Assembly: GCF_023284025.1 (NCBI RefSeq)
Contig: NZ_JAKIKR010000002.1
Location: 1 to 64,000 of the forward strand
Direction of reading: 5' to 3'
DNA length: 64,000 nucleotides
DNA from: Shewanella abyssi
Lineage (GTDB): Bacteria > Pseudomonadota > Gammaproteobacteria > Enterobacterales > Shewanellaceae
This document shows positions 8,774 through 20,009 of the stretch, piece by piece. Within the stretch, counting starts at the first letter, position 1, and each line of letters begins with the position of its first letter. The position numbers and the translations under genes are program-made. The notes beneath the pieces were generated by a model. It had not been told where the DNA came from. It did not search any database and saw nothing but the letters and a program-made list of their open reading frames with translations.

Positions 8774-9679
8774 ATGATGAAAAGTAAGGCAAAGCAGTCC
8801 CAAGGATTATTACTATTTCAGCTGTCATATACTCAGTTGTTTGCGCTGGGAACATTGAAGGTACGTGAATTGGTGCCGTATAGCCCTTTAAGTGTTATAC
8901 CTCATTCTCACCCGACTATATTAGGGGCCGCAACAATACGTGGCACGACTATTCCTGTTGTTGATATGGCCGCTGCCGTGGGTTACCGGCCTATATCGGC
9001 AGAGGAGCGTAAGGGTAGCTACATTATCATTACTGACTGTCAGCGGATGGTGATAGGTTTTCTAGTACGGGCTATCGATAAGATCATTGAATGTAATTGG
9101 CGAGATATAGAATCACCTCCCAATAACTTGGGCAAGAATGCTTTTCTGACGGGGGTGACTCGTATTGACGATAAGTTAGTGCAATTGCTAGACGTAGAGC
9201 TATTGCTGTCAAAAGTTTTTCCACCCAGTCCTGAAACAACACGAGCGATATTGACCGACGTACAGCGAGAACAGCTAAAGCCTCTGCACATTTTGCTTGT
9301 TGATGACTCAATGGTTGCACGTAAACAATTGTCTGATGCACTTGATAGTATCAACATCCCCTATCAGGTTACCGCTGATGGCCAGCATGCACTCGCTATT
9401 ATGAAAGAAGCTGAAAAAAATGGTCAGGCGATTGATCTCTTAGTTAGCGATATTGAAATGCCAGGCTTAGATGGTTATGAATTGGCATTTGAAGTTAAGA
9501 ATAATCCGGCAATTGCCGACGCCTATATCATCTTGCATACGTCGTTATCGAGTGAGATTAGTGTGAGTCAGGCGCATCAAGTTGGCGCCAACGAAGCGCT
9601 TACCAAATTTGATGCCCATGAGCTTATTGACGCTATGTTACGCGGCGCTAATAAAGTAAAAGCCATCGCTAATATTTAG
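8774..9679 (+). CDS. cheV: Chemotaxis coupling protein CheV (CheW domain + receiver)
   Basis: 301 aa. Residues about 12-155 form a CheW-like domain (GTLKVRELVPY, ATIRGTTIPVVD). Residues about 172-295 form a response-regulator receiver with the acidic pair Asp177/Asp178 and phosphoacceptor Asp226 in LLVSDIEMPGLDGYEL. CheV links chemoreceptors to the CheA kinase and can be phosphorylated for adaptation. It is isolated here, with no other che gene nearby. A second ATG one codon downstream is an equally good start. Confidence 0.95.
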   Translation: MMKSKAKQSQGLLLFQLSYTQLFALGTLKVRELVPYSPLSVIPHSHPTILGAATIRGTTIPVVDMAAAVGYRPISAEERKGSYIIITDCQRMVIGFLVRAIDKIIECNWRDIESPPNNLGKNAFLTGVTRIDDKLVQLLDVELLLSKVFPPSPETTRAILTDVQREQLKPLHILLVDDSMVARKQLSDALDSINIPYQVTADGQHALAIMKEAEKNGQAIDLLVSDIEMPGLDGYELAFEVKNNPAIADAYIILHTSLSSEISVSQAHQVGANEALTKFDAHELIDAMLRGANKVKAIANI

Positions 9680-9868
9680 GATCTTGTTAGTAAGATGCTA
9701 CCTGAGGGTAATATCCAAGCCTAAATGCCTACCAAAGGTAGACAACAATGGTCACATCCGATACAAACAGTGTGGAAGGAAGATGAATTTTATTTAAGGT
9801 TTACTATTTTGCTGATAACCCTTAAATCAAATTGATACATACTAAAAATTATAATGACAGGTTAAGTA

Positions 9869-11089
9869 ATGAATCAAAAAACATCACTGTTTGCCAAGTT
9901 AGTCCATGGCAGTCTCGTGCTACAAATTCTGGCCGGTATCATTGCCGGTGTCGTGTTAGCGACAGTATCAAAAAGTGGCGCAGAAAATGTCGCTTTTCTT
10001 GGTGAACTTTTCGTTGGTGCGCTGAAAGCTATCGCCCCTATTCTGGTGTTCGTTCTTGTTGCGGCTTCAATCGCGAATCAAAAAAAGAACGCCAAAACAA
10101 ATATGCGTCCAATCGTGGTGCTCTACTTGTTTGGTACTTTTTGTGCGGCCTTAACGGCTGTTCTAATGAGTTTTGCGTTTCCTACAACATTGGTATTAGT
10201 GACCGGTGCTGAAGGTGCTACGCCGCCAGATGGGATTGGTGAAGTTATCAATACCTTGTTATTTAAATTGGTTGATAACCCAGTTAACGCATTAATGACC
10301 GGTAACTATATTGGTATTCTTGCTTGGGGTGTCGGACTTGGTTTAGCCTTGCATCACGCCAGTGATTCAACCAAGCAAGTATTTGCAGATGTAAGCCATG
10401 GTGTTTCACAAATGGTGCGCTTCATTATCCGCTTAGCCCCTATCGGGATCTTCGGTTTGGTATCAGCAACATTTGCAGCGACAGGCTTTGCAGCTATTGC
10501 CGGTTATGCACAACTACTTGCTGTATTACTCGGTTCAATGGCAATCATTGCATTAGTGGTTAACCCTGCGATTGTTTACTACAAAATCCGCCGTAATCCA
10601 TATCCACTGGTCTTTACCTGTTTGCGTGAAAGTGGCGTTACTGCGTTCTTTACTCGCTCAAGCGCTGCGAATATTCCGGTTAACATGGCACTGTGTGAAA
10701 AGTTAAAGCTACATGAAGATACTTACTCGGTATCTATTCCTTTAGGGGCGACCATTAACATGGGCGGTGCGGCGATTACCATTACCATTTTAACGCTTGC
10801 AGCAGTGAATACTATGGGCGTTCAAGTTGATATCTTAACGGCCATATTGCTCAGTGTCGTTGCAGCAGTCTCTGCTTGCGGCGCATCAGGTGTTGCCGGT
10901 GGTTCACTGTTACTCATTCCATTAGCATGCAGCTTATTTGGGATCTCAAATGATGTTGCGATGCAGGTTGTGGCGGTAGGCTTTATTATTGGTGTGATTC
11001 AAGATTCTGCTGAAACAGGTTTGAACAGCTCAACTGATGTTATCTTTACTGCGGCGGCATGCGAAGCTGCTGAAAGAAAACAGAGCTAG
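9869..11089 (+). CDS. sstT: Serine/threonine:sodium symporter SstT
   Basis: 406 aa of mostly membrane segments. It belongs to the dicarboxylate/amino acid:cation symporter family and closely matches SstT in length and in motifs such as [29 protein letters not shown] and the C-terminal [21 protein letters not shown]. It imports serine and threonine with Na+. Single-gene unit with its own terminator. The 189 bp in front hold its promoter, with no operator I can name. Confidence 0.95.
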   Translation: MNQKTSLFAKLVHGSLVLQILAGIIAGVVLATVSKSGAENVAFLGELFVGALKAIAPILVFVLVAASIANQKKNAKTNMRPIVVLYLFGTFCAALTAVLMSFAFPTTLVLVTGAEGATPPDGIGEVINTLLFKLVDNPVNALMTGNYIGILAWGVGLGLALHHASDSTKQVFADVSHGVSQMVRFIIRLAPIGIFGLVSATFAATGFAAIAGYAQLLAVLLGSMAIIALVVNPAIVYYKIRRNPYPLVFTCLRESGVTAFFTRSSAANIPVNMALCEKLKLHEDTYSVSIPLGATINMGGAAITITILTLAAVNTMGVQVDILTAILLSVVAAVSACGASGVAGGSLLLIPLACSLFGISNDVAMQVVAVGFIIGVIQDSAETGLNSSTDVIFTAAACEAAERKQS

Positions 11090-11136
11090 CACATTGAGTA
11101 TGACTTAGTCGTGATAAAACTAGACTTGGTATAAAG

Positions 11137-11169
11137 AAAGCCCCGCAGCATGACTGACGGGGCTTTTTT
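11137..11169 (+). terminator. Terminator of sstT
   Basis: AAAGCCCCG pairs with CGGGGCTTT across a 12-nt loop, followed by a run of six T. Confidence 0.85.
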
Positions 11170-11231
11170 ATTGTTCGAACGGGCTCTTGAGTCAGTTGTT
11201 GGCTAGCCTACTTGATAATTTTGCGAAGCAA

Positions 11232-12599
11232 CTAGGCGCCGATAATCCCCAGTGGCTTTGCTGTTTTCCAAGCGCCGCGGGTAAAGTCGGGGAAGTTAAC
11301 CGAGTTGCTACGGTTATTGACTGACTCTTCACTGAGGATACTGACCACCGACCATGCTGCACCGTCATAGACATCTTGATCTAGCGCTTCTCCATTTCTC
11401 AGACAATAAACCATTCTCCACAGCATCAAAAAATCCATACCACCATGGCCGCCATTTTTTTCGGCTTCTTGCCCCATTCGCTGCCAAAGAGGGTGATCGT
11501 ATTTGGCATACCATTTAGTCATGTCCATATCCCATTGATGGAAGTTGCCATTACCGCCTTGTTCAATCGCAATGCGGTTTGGAAAGCCAGCGAAAACACC
11601 GTTAGTGCCTTGGATGAGATTATGGCGACTATAAGGCCTTGGTGTCGTCGTATCATGCTGGACCATAATGGTACGGCCTTTGGCTGTTTTAATTAGACTG
11701 GTGTTGATGTCGCCGTTGATAAAGTTGAGCTTGTTTCGTTCATGGTCTTCGGGAAACTCCCGTTGCGCATATAAGGCTCGACCTAGCGCTGGAGAACTCA
11801 TTGAGGTTAAGTAATCGAAACGGTCACCACGGTTAATGTTCATATACTGCGATACAGGACCTAAGCCATGGGTTGGGTAGAGATTGCCGTTGCGTTTGGT
11901 GTGCCAGTAGGTGCGCCATGAACCTGTCTTATGGTTTATCTGTTTCATTTGCCAGCGCAGCTCATGGATATAAGCCGCTTCACCATGAAGCAGTTCGCCA
12001 AATACGCCCTGACGAACCATATTGAGTACCATTAGCTCATCACGACCATAGTTTACATTTTCCATCATCATGCAGTTCTTTTGGGTCTTCTCAGCAGTGT
12101 TGACGATTTGCCAGCACTCTTCGACGGTCAATGCTAATGGTACTTCGACGAAGGCATGTTTTCCGCTCTCCATCGTATTGATAGCCATGGGAGCATGCCA
12201 TTCCCAAGGCGTTGATATAATAACAATGTCGATGTCTTTGCGGCTAAGTAGGTCGAGGTATGCTCGTTCACTGCCGGTATAGCGTGCGGGTACCTTAAGG
12301 CCTTGGCGTTTAACAAATTCGATTGATTTGTCCAGTACTTCGAGATCTGTATCGCAAATCGCTATTATTTCCACACCTTCAAGATGACAGAAATGTTTTA
12401 CGTGTCCTGAACCGCGTTGCCCTACGCCAATAAACCCCACTCTTACCGTTTCCATTTTAGGAACCACCAACCCCATGACGCTTCGTCCTAGGGCCGGAGG
12501 CCTAGGTACAGTGCTTGCCGTGGCTGGAAAAGAAGATGTAGCCAGGCTAGCGGCAGCAAGGCTCGCTGTTTTCAAAAAATGTCTGCGATTGAGTTTCAT
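11232..12599 (-). CDS. Tat-exported Gfo/Idh/MocA oxidoreductase, GH109 alpha-N-acetylgalactosaminidase type
   Basis: 455 aa. The N-terminus NRRHFLK followed by an Ala/Ser-rich hydrophobic stretch is a twin-arginine export signal, so it folds and binds cofactor in the cytoplasm and works in the periplasm. Residues about 52-70 hold a Rossmann NAD site ([13 protein letters not shown]), followed by AICDTD. The remainder resembles the GH109 group known from Elizabethkingia and annotated in Shewanella, which hydrolyse terminal alpha-GalNAc by an NAD-dependent mechanism. No sugar transporter or other glycosidase is adjacent. A plain Tat-exported dehydrogenase is the alternative. Confidence 0.85.
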   Translation of the reverse strand: MKLNRRHFLKTASLAAASLATSSFPATASTVPRPPALGRSVMGLVVPKMETVRVGFIGVGQRGSGHVKHFCHLEGVEIIAICDTDLEVLDKSIEFVKRQGLKVPARYTGSERAYLDLLSRKDIDIVIISTPWEWHAPMAINTMESGKHAFVEVPLALTVEECWQIVNTAEKTQKNCMMMENVNYGRDELMVLNMVRQGVFGELLHGEAAYIHELRWQMKQINHKTGSWRTYWHTKRNGNLYPTHGLGPVSQYMNINRGDRFDYLTSMSSPALGRALYAQREFPEDHERNKLNFINGDINTSLIKTAKGRTIMVQHDTTTPRPYSRHNLIQGTNGVFAGFPNRIAIEQGGNGNFHQWDMDMTKWYAKYDHPLWQRMGQEAEKNGGHGGMDFLMLWRMVYCLRNGEALDQDVYDGAAWSVVSILSEESVNNRSNSVNFPDFTRGAWKTAKPLGIIGA

Positions 12600-13015
12600 T
12601 ATCTGTCCTATATAGCCATCCCGCTGAATCCTGCGTCTTCAGGTAGGATAGGTATAAATAGAGTGGTGACCCGGAAGTCCATTTTTGTTTTTGTAATCAA
12701 ACGAAGTTATATCAAATCTATTGGGATAACGACCAAAAAAGTTGTTTCGCTTTGTTGCACTTGTATTTTTATTCATGTTTACTAAAGTTATGCATATAAA
12801 GTGACTTATATCGCGTTTTTATTTCTATTGCTCGATACAATTTCATTGCAGAGATAATGGGCATTATTGTGGTACACATAATTTTAACAATTGATTCTAA
12901 TAATATTATTTTTACAAGTTAACTATTTGGGGTAGTGAAGTCGATGGCTGTTGTGCGTAATGGGACAAAAGAAGTTATTCAAATTGAGAATAGAGCCAAA
13001 CTCAAGGAGATTGAA
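12600..13015. other. Intergenic region between divergent genes, holding a mini palindromic repeat
   Basis: AT-rich spacer that must hold the promoters of the GH109 gene (-) and the 113-aa gene (+). Apart from the 46-bp repeat at 12611-12656 I see no recognisable operator. Confidence 0.6.
12611..12656 (+). repeat. Mini copy (46 bp) of the MITE-like repeat
   Basis: TATAGCCATCC at the left and GGATAGGTATA at the right are near-perfect inverted ends. The sequence between them (CTGAATCCTGC, TCTTCAGGTA) matches the right end of the 264-bp element at 42120-42383. It looks like an internally deleted copy with both tips. Confidence 0.65.
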
Positions 13016-13357
13016 ATGTCGGTAGTCGAAAAGCGTAGACGTTTATGTTGGCAAGATACAGATCTTGAAACTAGAGAAGTGATTGGCCGCTGGGTTGATG
13101 AGAGACCGCTACTGGGTGATAACATCACCATTTACAAGCAAGCGGATACTTATTATCTAGAGACCTGGTACAACGATGGCTGTCACAGCTTAGATGAGAT
13201 GATCTCAAATGAGTCTGCTGCAGGCGTAAAACTAGAAGATAAGGGCGGCAATATTTTCGGTGAGTATTTTATGCTGACGGCAAGTAATGATCTGATGTTC
13301 TGTAATTCTAGCTTATGTTATTACACGGCCACAAAGACTGAAGTGGCAGCAGCGTAA
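13016..13357 (+). CDS. Conserved-looking hypothetical protein, 113 aa
   Basis: I do not recognise this protein. The frame opens at GTG 12935, but only the ATG at 13016 has a strong ribosome binding site (AAGGAG, 6-nt spacing), so I take MSVVEKRRRLCWQDTD as the start. It is soluble and mixed alpha/beta in character, with Trp/Tyr-rich stretches (YLETWYNDGCHS) and no signal peptide or membrane helix. Cysteines occur in CWQD, DGCHS, FCNSSLCYY. It stands alone, divergent from the GH109 gene, with a hairpin behind it. Confidence 0.7.
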   Translation: MSVVEKRRRLCWQDTDLETREVIGRWVDERPLLGDNITIYKQADTYYLETWYNDGCHSLDEMISNESAAGVKLEDKGGNIFGEYFMLTASNDLMFCNSSLCYYTATKTEVAAA

Positions 13358-13377
13358 TCTGTTGATTGTTGATTTTT

Positions 13378-13396
13378 AAAGGGGCTTTGCCCCTTT
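13378..13396. terminator. Hairpin between convergent genes
   Basis: AAAGGGGC pairs with GCCCCTTT across a 3-nt loop. It can stop transcription from both the 113-aa gene (+) and the pseudouridine synthase gene (-), although the T tail is short. Confidence 0.65.
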
Positions 13397-13415
13397 CTAG
13401 TCTGTGCTTTATCTT

Positions 13416-14069
13416 CTAAAAAGAACAATGGCTTTTAAACTGCATGTTTTTACCCGTATAGGGGTGAACAAAGCTGAGCTCTTGAGCATGTAGTTTTAGC
13501 CTTGGCGCAGCATCTATTACCTGCTTATCACCATAAAAATCATCACCCAGAATGGCGTTACCAATAGCAAGCATATGCACCCGAAGTTGATGGGTACGGC
13601 CTGTCACCGGTTTTAGCAATAACAGAGTACTACTCGCCCTAACTTCAATTGTTTGATAATGGGTTATTGCAACCTTGCCAATATCACTCACCTGTTGCAT
13701 TGGCGGACTGGTTTTATCAGCTGCTAATGAGAGTTCGATGACGCCTTGAGCGTCTCTGAGATGTCCGCTCACTTCGGCAATATAGGTTTTCTTGGTTTTC
13801 CTGTCTTGAAATTGTGTTTTTAGGTTTGATTCTGCCTTTTTATTACGAGCAAACACCATGATGCCAGATGTTGCGCAATCTAAACGATGTACCAAAATCG
13901 CGTCTTTGAATCGTTGTTGAATGCGGCTGAGCGCACAGTCATGGGTATTGTTTGCGATCCCAGGATTAGACAGTAATCCTGATGGCTTATTAATGATAAT
14001 AATGTCTCGATCGACATAACGAACATCTATCCAAGGAATACTAGGGGGTTGATAGGTAAATATTTGCAT
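13416..14069 (-). CDS. rluA: RluA-family RNA pseudouridine synthase
   Basis: 217 aa, near the 219 aa of E. coli RluA. It carries INKPSGLLSNPG and the catalytic motif HRLDCATSGIMVFAR, whose Asp attacks the uridine, plus the C-terminal GRTHQLRVHMLAIGN-type motif shared by the family. RluA modifies 23S rRNA U746 and several tRNAs at U32. Start is supported by AGGAG just upstream of the ATG. A related family member (RluC/TruC-like) is possible, but length and C-terminus favour RluA. Confidence 0.8.
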   Translation of the reverse strand: MQIFTYQPPSIPWIDVRYVDRDIIIINKPSGLLSNPGIANNTHDCALSRIQQRFKDAILVHRLDCATSGIMVFARNKKAESNLKTQFQDRKTKKTYIAEVSGHLRDAQGVIELSLAADKTSPPMQQVSDIGKVAITHYQTIEVRASSTLLLLKPVTGRTHQLRVHMLAIGNAILGDDFYGDKQVIDAAPRLKLHAQELSFVHPYTGKNMQFKSHCSF

Positions 14070-14206
14070 GAATTCTCCTGTTGCGAGGCAATTCTAGCAA
14101 AATAATCTCCGGCGACAAGTGGCAATTACCCTCTAGATGAATCTAAGTGGGAGAAGAGCCCTATTTTTGAGGATGAAATCGAGATTAGCATTCGGGTCAG
14201 CTCGAT

Positions 14207-14270
14207 ATATATCCCCATCCTACCTGAAGAAGCAGGATTCAGTGGGAGTTTAATGGGCTTTAATCAAGGC
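14207..14270 (-). repeat. Partial copy of the MITE-like repeat end
   Basis: About 64 bp match the right end of the element at 42120-42383 in reverse orientation (CATCCTACCTGAAGAAGCAG, then TTTAATGGGCTTTAATCAAG). The match stops abruptly after GGC and no second tip is seen, so this is a truncated copy. Confidence 0.7.
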
Positions 14271-14360
14271 GGTAGTTAAGAATATAAAAGAGAGCGCTGT
14301 GTGCACTTCGAAAATGATGATGTTCACTCACTCATCATTTTCAACTGCGTGTTTGCTAAC

Positions 14361-14954
14361 TTATAGGTATTCGGCAGGGGTATTACGAGTCCAAAGACGG
14401 CTGTATGCCATCAGCTGCGGATAAAAAGTGCGAAAAGCGATCTCTATTTCGATATCAAGTTTCTCTGCACAATCTTGAGCACCTTTAAATATTTCTGGTT
14501 TTGAAACCCGTTGTGCAACTGATGCGAGGGTTTGATTAAGACCCTTTCGGCTTCGATAACTGACTAACCAATTTTCTTGACGCATTCTAGGCGCAATACT
14601 TTTTAGCTGTTCAGGCAACTGCTCACAAGTATCGATTTCATTGTATGCATGACTGGCAAATTCACTCAAACTTTGATGATGATACTCATCCCAATACTTT
14701 GCTAGCATGTGGTCAAAGCAAATATCAACAATAATTGGGGCTGCGCGCGTCAACGACTTTGGAAATTTCGCGTGCAGTTCTTTGGTGAGTTCGTGGGTAT
14801 CTGTCAGTTTATCTATTTGTCGGTGTAGCCAGATCCCTTGTTGTAGATGTTTTGGAAAACGTTCGATATTACCTTTTGCAAAGTCGCCAGCTAAGTTTGC
14901 GGCTAAAGAGGTGTGGCTAACATCTGCTAAATGTAAGTGAGCAAGAAAGTTCAT
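14361..14954 (-). CDS. acpH: Acyl carrier protein phosphodiesterase
   Basis: 197 aa beginning MNFLAHLHLAD, the family hallmark, followed by AANLAGDFAKG and the HRQIDKLTDTH metal-binding type segment of the HD-like fold. AcpH removes the 4'-phosphopantetheine arm from holo-ACP. The length equals the usual ~193-197 aa. Divergent from the 53-aa gene. The ribosome binding site is weak. Confidence 0.92.
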   Translation of the reverse strand: MNFLAHLHLADVSHTSLAANLAGDFAKGNIERFPKHLQQGIWLHRQIDKLTDTHELTKELHAKFPKSLTRAAPIIVDICFDHMLAKYWDEYHHQSLSEFASHAYNEIDTCEQLPEQLKSIAPRMRQENWLVSYRSRKGLNQTLASVAQRVSKPEIFKGAQDCAEKLDIEIEIAFRTFYPQLMAYSRLWTRNTPAEYL

Positions 14955-15109
14955 ATTTTATACTTGGTGATATGAGTACTTTCACGGTAACATGCAGTGC
15001 GATGCGAAGGAAATTCTTTATTTCAATTATTATGCTAAAGAGTTGGCTTCATGGATGTGCATCGTTTTATTGCAATTTCTCCCTTATATTAACGGTTTGA
15101 GGATCAAGG

Positions 15110-15271
15110 ATGATGTGGAACTGGTTATCAAAAAAACTTGCTCGCACAGAGCAGCCCCAGCGCAGAAAAGTAGAAATCGATATTCCTTATGAGCAGCATA
15201 GTTATCGTATAGAAGATCTCGACATTGAAGCTGAAGTGCGCACAGAAGAAACTGAACATGAAAAAGCATAA
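15110..15271 (+). CDS. Small charged hypothetical protein, 53 aa
   Basis: ATG at 15110 has GAGG seven bases upstream; a second ATG follows immediately at 15113. The product starts MMWNWLSKKLARTEQ, is basic in the first third (QRRKVEIDIPYEQHS) and very acidic at the end (DLDIEAEVRTEETEHEKA). The N-terminal amphipathic Trp-rich segment could touch a membrane. I do not know the family. It lies between acpH and queA in its own unit. A chance frame cannot be excluded, but the ribosome binding site and the charge pattern favour a gene. Confidence 0.55.
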   Translation: MMWNWLSKKLARTEQPQRRKVEIDIPYEQHSYRIEDLDIEAEVRTEETEHEKA

Positions 15272-15365
15272 TTTCGCGTAAAATACCCGAGTTATATTTG
15301 ATTAGTTTTATTTTAAAATGAATAAAGCGACTTAATTGTCCTACAATTGTTGATCTTATTTTGCT

Positions 15366-15380
15366 CTAGTCATAGACTAG
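15366..15380. promoter_or_regulatory. Short palindrome upstream of queA
   Basis: CTAGTC and GACTAG flank ATA, 31 bp before the queA start. It could be an operator or part of the leader; no regulator is assigned. Confidence 0.25.
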
Positions 15381-15410
15381 CGGCCGATTTAAAGACAGTA
15401 GAGACTTTCC

Positions 15411-16448
15411 ATGCGCGTTGCAGACTTTTCTTTTGAACTTCCTGATGAGCTTATAGCTCGTTATCCAACTCCTGAGCGCACTGCTTCTAGATTATTATCG
15501 TTAGACGGTAATAGCGGTGCATTGGCTGATCTGCAATTTACTGCCATTCTTGACAAAGTGCAGCCGGGTGATTTGATGGTATTTAACAATACCCGTGTCA
15601 TACCAGCGCGCTTATTTGGCAAGAAACAGTCCGGTGGTAAGTTAGAACTCTTAGTCGAGCGTATGCTTGATGATAAGCGAATACTTGCTCATGTTCGTAG
15701 CTCAAAGTCCCCTAAAGTGGATGCTATTATCTGCTTGGATGGCGGTTATGAGATGAAAATGTGTGCTCGTCATGACGCACTATTTGAATTAGAACTGCAG
15801 TCTGATAAAACGATACTTGAGGTGTTAGAAGAGGTTGGACATATGCCGCTGCCACCGTATATCGACAGACCGGACGAAGATGCCGATAAAGAGCGTTATC
15901 AAACCGTTTATAACCAAACCCCTGGTGCTGTTGCAGCGCCCACTGCTGGTTTGCATTTTGATAATGCTATGTTGGCAGCACTCAAAGAAAAAGGGGTTAA
16001 TACTGCATTTGTAACTCTGCATGTTGGTGCTGGCACATTCCAGCCAGTGCGTGTTGATAACATTCTAGAGCATAAAATGCATTCAGAGTGGGCTGAAGTG
16101 CCACAAAATGTGGTTGACTTAATTGCCACGACTAAAGCCAAAGGCCATCGGGTTATTGCCGTCGGAACCACCTCTGTACGATCTTTAGAGAGTGCCGCGA
16201 AAGCATCTTTAACTGAGCTCGAATCATTTTGTGGTGACACAGATATCTTTATTTACCCCGGATATCAATTCCAAGTTGTCGATGCAATGGTGACTAATTT
16301 TCATCTGCCAGAATCGACGTTAATTATGTTACTCAGTGCATTTGCAGGCTTTGATGAAGTAAAAAACGCCTATCAGCACGCGATTGCTCAAAAATACCGC
16401 TTCTTTAGCTATGGCGACGCCATGTTTGTGACTAAAAAAGCGAACTAA
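15411..16448 (+). CDS. queA: S-adenosylmethionine:tRNA ribosyltransferase-isomerase
   Basis: 345 aa starting [19 protein letters not shown] as in QueA. It contains [15 protein letters not shown], the conserved [13 protein letters not shown] and [10 protein letters not shown], and near the C-terminus [19 protein letters not shown]. The enzyme transfers and isomerises the ribosyl of SAM onto preQ1 at position 34 of tRNA to give epoxyqueuosine. It precedes tgt, the enzyme of the step before, but a strong terminator lies between the two. Confidence 0.97.
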   Translation: MRVADFSFELPDELIARYPTPERTASRLLSLDGNSGALADLQFTAILDKVQPGDLMVFNNTRVIPARLFGKKQSGGKLELLVERMLDDKRILAHVRSSKSPKVDAIICLDGGYEMKMCARHDALFELELQSDKTILEVLEEVGHMPLPPYIDRPDEDADKERYQTVYNQTPGAVAAPTAGLHFDNAMLAALKEKGVNTAFVTLHVGAGTFQPVRVDNILEHKMHSEWAEVPQNVVDLIATTKAKGHRVIAVGTTSVRSLESAAKASLTELESFCGDTDIFIYPGYQFQVVDAMVTNFHLPESTLIMLLSAFAGFDEVKNAYQHAIAQKYRFFSYGDAMFVTKKAN

Positions 16449-16466
16449 TAGTAAAATATGCTTTAA

Positions 16467-16505
16467 AATACCCACCCACATAAAATGAGGTGGGTATTTT
16501 TTTGT
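16467..16505 (+). terminator. Terminator between queA and tgt
   Basis: AAATACCCACC pairs with GGTGGGTATTT across a 12-nt loop, followed by a long T run. It separates queA from the tgt-yajC-secDF unit, which must have its own promoter in 16506-16632. Confidence 0.85.
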
Positions 16506-16629
16506 CCTCATTTTAGTGCTTAATTTAATGCTAAGGGTTGATACTCAATTGTTTGCCCTTATCTCTAGTCTTAATCTACAACTCGATTGTCGAGTTAACT
16601 CAGGTCAGACTGTTTCTCTGGCGAGGTGA

Positions 16630-17766
<1,137 letters not shown>

Positions 17767-17796
17767 TTTTTACTCAGACAATAAGAAGAGACAACT

Positions 17797-18129
17797 ATGT
17801 TTATATCAAATGCACATGCAGCAGATGCACCTATAGGCGGCGCTGGCGGCACTATGGAACTTATTTTCATGTTGGTCATTTTTGGCCTTATTTTCTACTT
17901 TATGATTTTCCGCCCACAATCTAAGCGCGTTAAAGAGCACAAAAACCTGATGGGTTCTTTGAGCAAAGGCGATGAAGTGCTTACCAGCGGTGGCATTTTG
18001 GGCAAGATTGCCAAGATAAGTGATGAGAATGACTATGTATTGTTGACTATCAACGAGACTAGCGAAATCACGATTAAAAAGGATTACATTGCGGCGGTAT
18101 TGCCAAAAGGCTCTATTAAGTCACTTTAA
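17797..18129 (+). CDS. yajC: Sec translocase accessory subunit YajC
   Basis: 110 aa single-pass inner-membrane protein. A hydrophobic helix at about residues 20-40 ([17 protein letters not shown]) is followed by [11 protein letters not shown] and the soluble domain motif [17 protein letters not shown]. It associates with SecDF and lies 30 bp after tgt and 17 bp before secD. Confidence 0.96.
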   Translation: MFISNAHAADAPIGGAGGTMELIFMLVIFGLIFYFMIFRPQSKRVKEHKNLMGSLSKGDEVLTSGGILGKIAKISDENDYVLLTINETSEITIKKDYIAAVLPKGSIKSL

Positions 18130-18146
18130 GCCAAGAGGGCGATGGC

Positions 18147-19997
18147 GTGTTAAATAAATACCCAATGTGGAAAAACCTAATGGTGATGATTTTCATCGCC
18201 GTAGGTGCATTCTATGCGATACCAAACCTTTTCGGTGAGGACCACGCTGTACAGGTGGTTGCAACCCGCGGAGCTGAGGTGACAGCGTCGACTCAGTCGG
18301 CAGTAAATGATCTATTAGTAAACCAAGGCATCGCGGTTAAGCGCTCTGAGCTTGAAGACGGTCAATTATTAGTTCGTGTTAATAATGGTGAAGATCAGTT
18401 ATTAGCTAAAGAGGTTATTGCTGATGCACTTGGCGATAAGTTCACCGTAGCGCTTAACTTAGCGCCGGCAACACCTGAGTGGCTCGAGTCTATGGGCGGT
18501 TCGCCTATGAAGCTGGGTCTGGATCTACGTGGTGGTGTTCACTTCTTAATGGAAGTTGACATGGGTGAAGCCGTTCGCAAGATGACCGAAGCCAAAGTTG
18601 CTGACTACAGAACTGATTTACGAGCTGAGAAAATTCGCTATGCGGGTATTCGTAATGGCGCCAAAGGTATCGAGATCAAGTTTCGTGATGCTGAGACCCT
18701 AGCGAATGCAGAACGCTTCCTTAAGTCTCGTAGTAACGACATGGTCTTTACTGACCGCTCAACTGGCAGTGATTATTTCCTTATCGCTAATCCAAGTGAC
18801 GTTTATTTAAAACAGATCAAGGAAGATGCGTTACAGCAGAACATTACCACCTTGCGTAATCGTGTCAACGAGCTTGGTGTGGCTGAGCCTGTGGTACAAC
18901 GCCAAGGCGCCGAGCGTATCATTGTTGAACTGCCCGGTGTTCAAGACACGGCTCGTGCAAAAGAGATTTTGAGTGCGACGGCGTCAATTGAATTCCACAT
19001 GGTTGATCAAAATGCAGACGTTCAAGCGGCAGCAAGTGGTCGTGTACCAGCGGGTTCTAAGGTTTATCAGCGCCGTGAAGGCGGCCCTGTAGTCCTTAAA
19101 AAAGCGGTTATGCTCACGGGGACTCATATCCAGGGTGCACAACCAAGCTTTGATGAGTTCAGTCGTCCACAAGTATCGATTAACCTTGATTCAAAAGGTG
19201 GCTCTATATTCTCAAACGTGACTAAAGACAACATAGGCAAGCCTATGGCGACTTTATTCATTGAGTATAAAGATACTGGTGATAAGAACGATGATGGCAG
19301 CGTGAAGATGAAGAAGATTGAAGAAGTTATTTCAGTCGCCACGATTCAAGCTCGTCTTGGTCGTAACTTTGTCATCACCGGCCTCGGCCATGCTGAATCA
19401 CAAAACTTAGCATTGTTATTGCGTGCTGGTGCGTTGATTGCGCCTGTCTATATCGTTGAAGAGCGTACCATTGGTCCGAGCCTTGGTCAGGAAAATATCG
19501 AAAACGGTATGCAAGCGATGATCTGGGGCATGGCGGTTGTCTTGCTCTTTATGTTGGTTTACTACCGTGGTTTTGGTCTTATCGCAAACCTTGCGTTAAC
19601 GGCTAACCTAGTCATGGTTGTTGGTGTTATGTCGATGATCCCAGGCGCTGTGCTTACGCTTCCTGGTATTGCCGGTATGGTATTGACCGTGGGTATGGCG
19701 GTTGATGGTAACGTACTTATTTATGAACGTATTCGTGAAGAGCTACGTAACGGTCGTAGTGTTCAGCAAGCGATTCATGAAGGGTATGGCAATGCATTCT
19801 CAACCATTGCCGATGCAAACATTACTACCTTTATGACAGCGCTGATCCTATTTGCTGTTGGTACGGGTGCTGTCAAAGGCTTCGCGGTAACCTTAATGAT
19901 TGGTATCGCTACTTCTATGTTTACCGCTATTGTCGGAACTCGTTCAATTGTGAACGCGATCTGGGGTGGTAAGCGCGTGAAGAAACTGTCTATCTAA
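18147..19997 (+). CDS. secD: Protein translocase subunit SecD
   Basis: 616 aa; the GTG start fits the family N-terminus [13 protein letters not shown] first helix is followed by a large periplasmic region (P1) with [18 protein letters not shown], and after residue about 440 by five more helices with the family motifs [24 protein letters not shown]. SecDF uses proton flow to pull secreted proteins out of SecYEG on the periplasmic side. It is 12 bp from secF. Confidence 0.98.
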   Translation: MLNKYPMWKNLMVMIFIAVGAFYAIPNLFGEDHAVQVVATRGAEVTASTQSAVNDLLVNQGIAVKRSELEDGQLLVRVNNGEDQLLAKEVIADALGDKFTVALNLAPATPEWLESMGGSPMKLGLDLRGGVHFLMEVDMGEAVRKMTEAKVADYRTDLRAEKIRYAGIRNGAKGIEIKFRDAETLANAERFLKSRSNDMVFTDRSTGSDYFLIANPSDVYLKQIKEDALQQNITTLRNRVNELGVAEPVVQRQGAERIIVELPGVQDTARAKEILSATASIEFHMVDQNADVQAAASGRVPAGSKVYQRREGGPVVLKKAVMLTGTHIQGAQPSFDEFSRPQVSINLDSKGGSIFSNVTKDNIGKPMATLFIEYKDTGDKNDDGSVKMKKIEEVISVATIQARLGRNFVITGLGHAESQNLALLLRAGALIAPVYIVEERTIGPSLGQENIENGMQAMIWGMAVVLLFMLVYYRGFGLIANLALTANLVMVVGVMSMIPGAVLTLPGIAGMVLTVGMAVDGNVLIYERIREELRNGRSVQQAIHEGYGNAFSTIADANITTFMTALILFAVGTGAVKGFAVTLMIGIATSMFTAIVGTRSIVNAIWGGKRVKKLSI

Positions 19998-20009
19998 GGG
20001 GAAGTTGAA

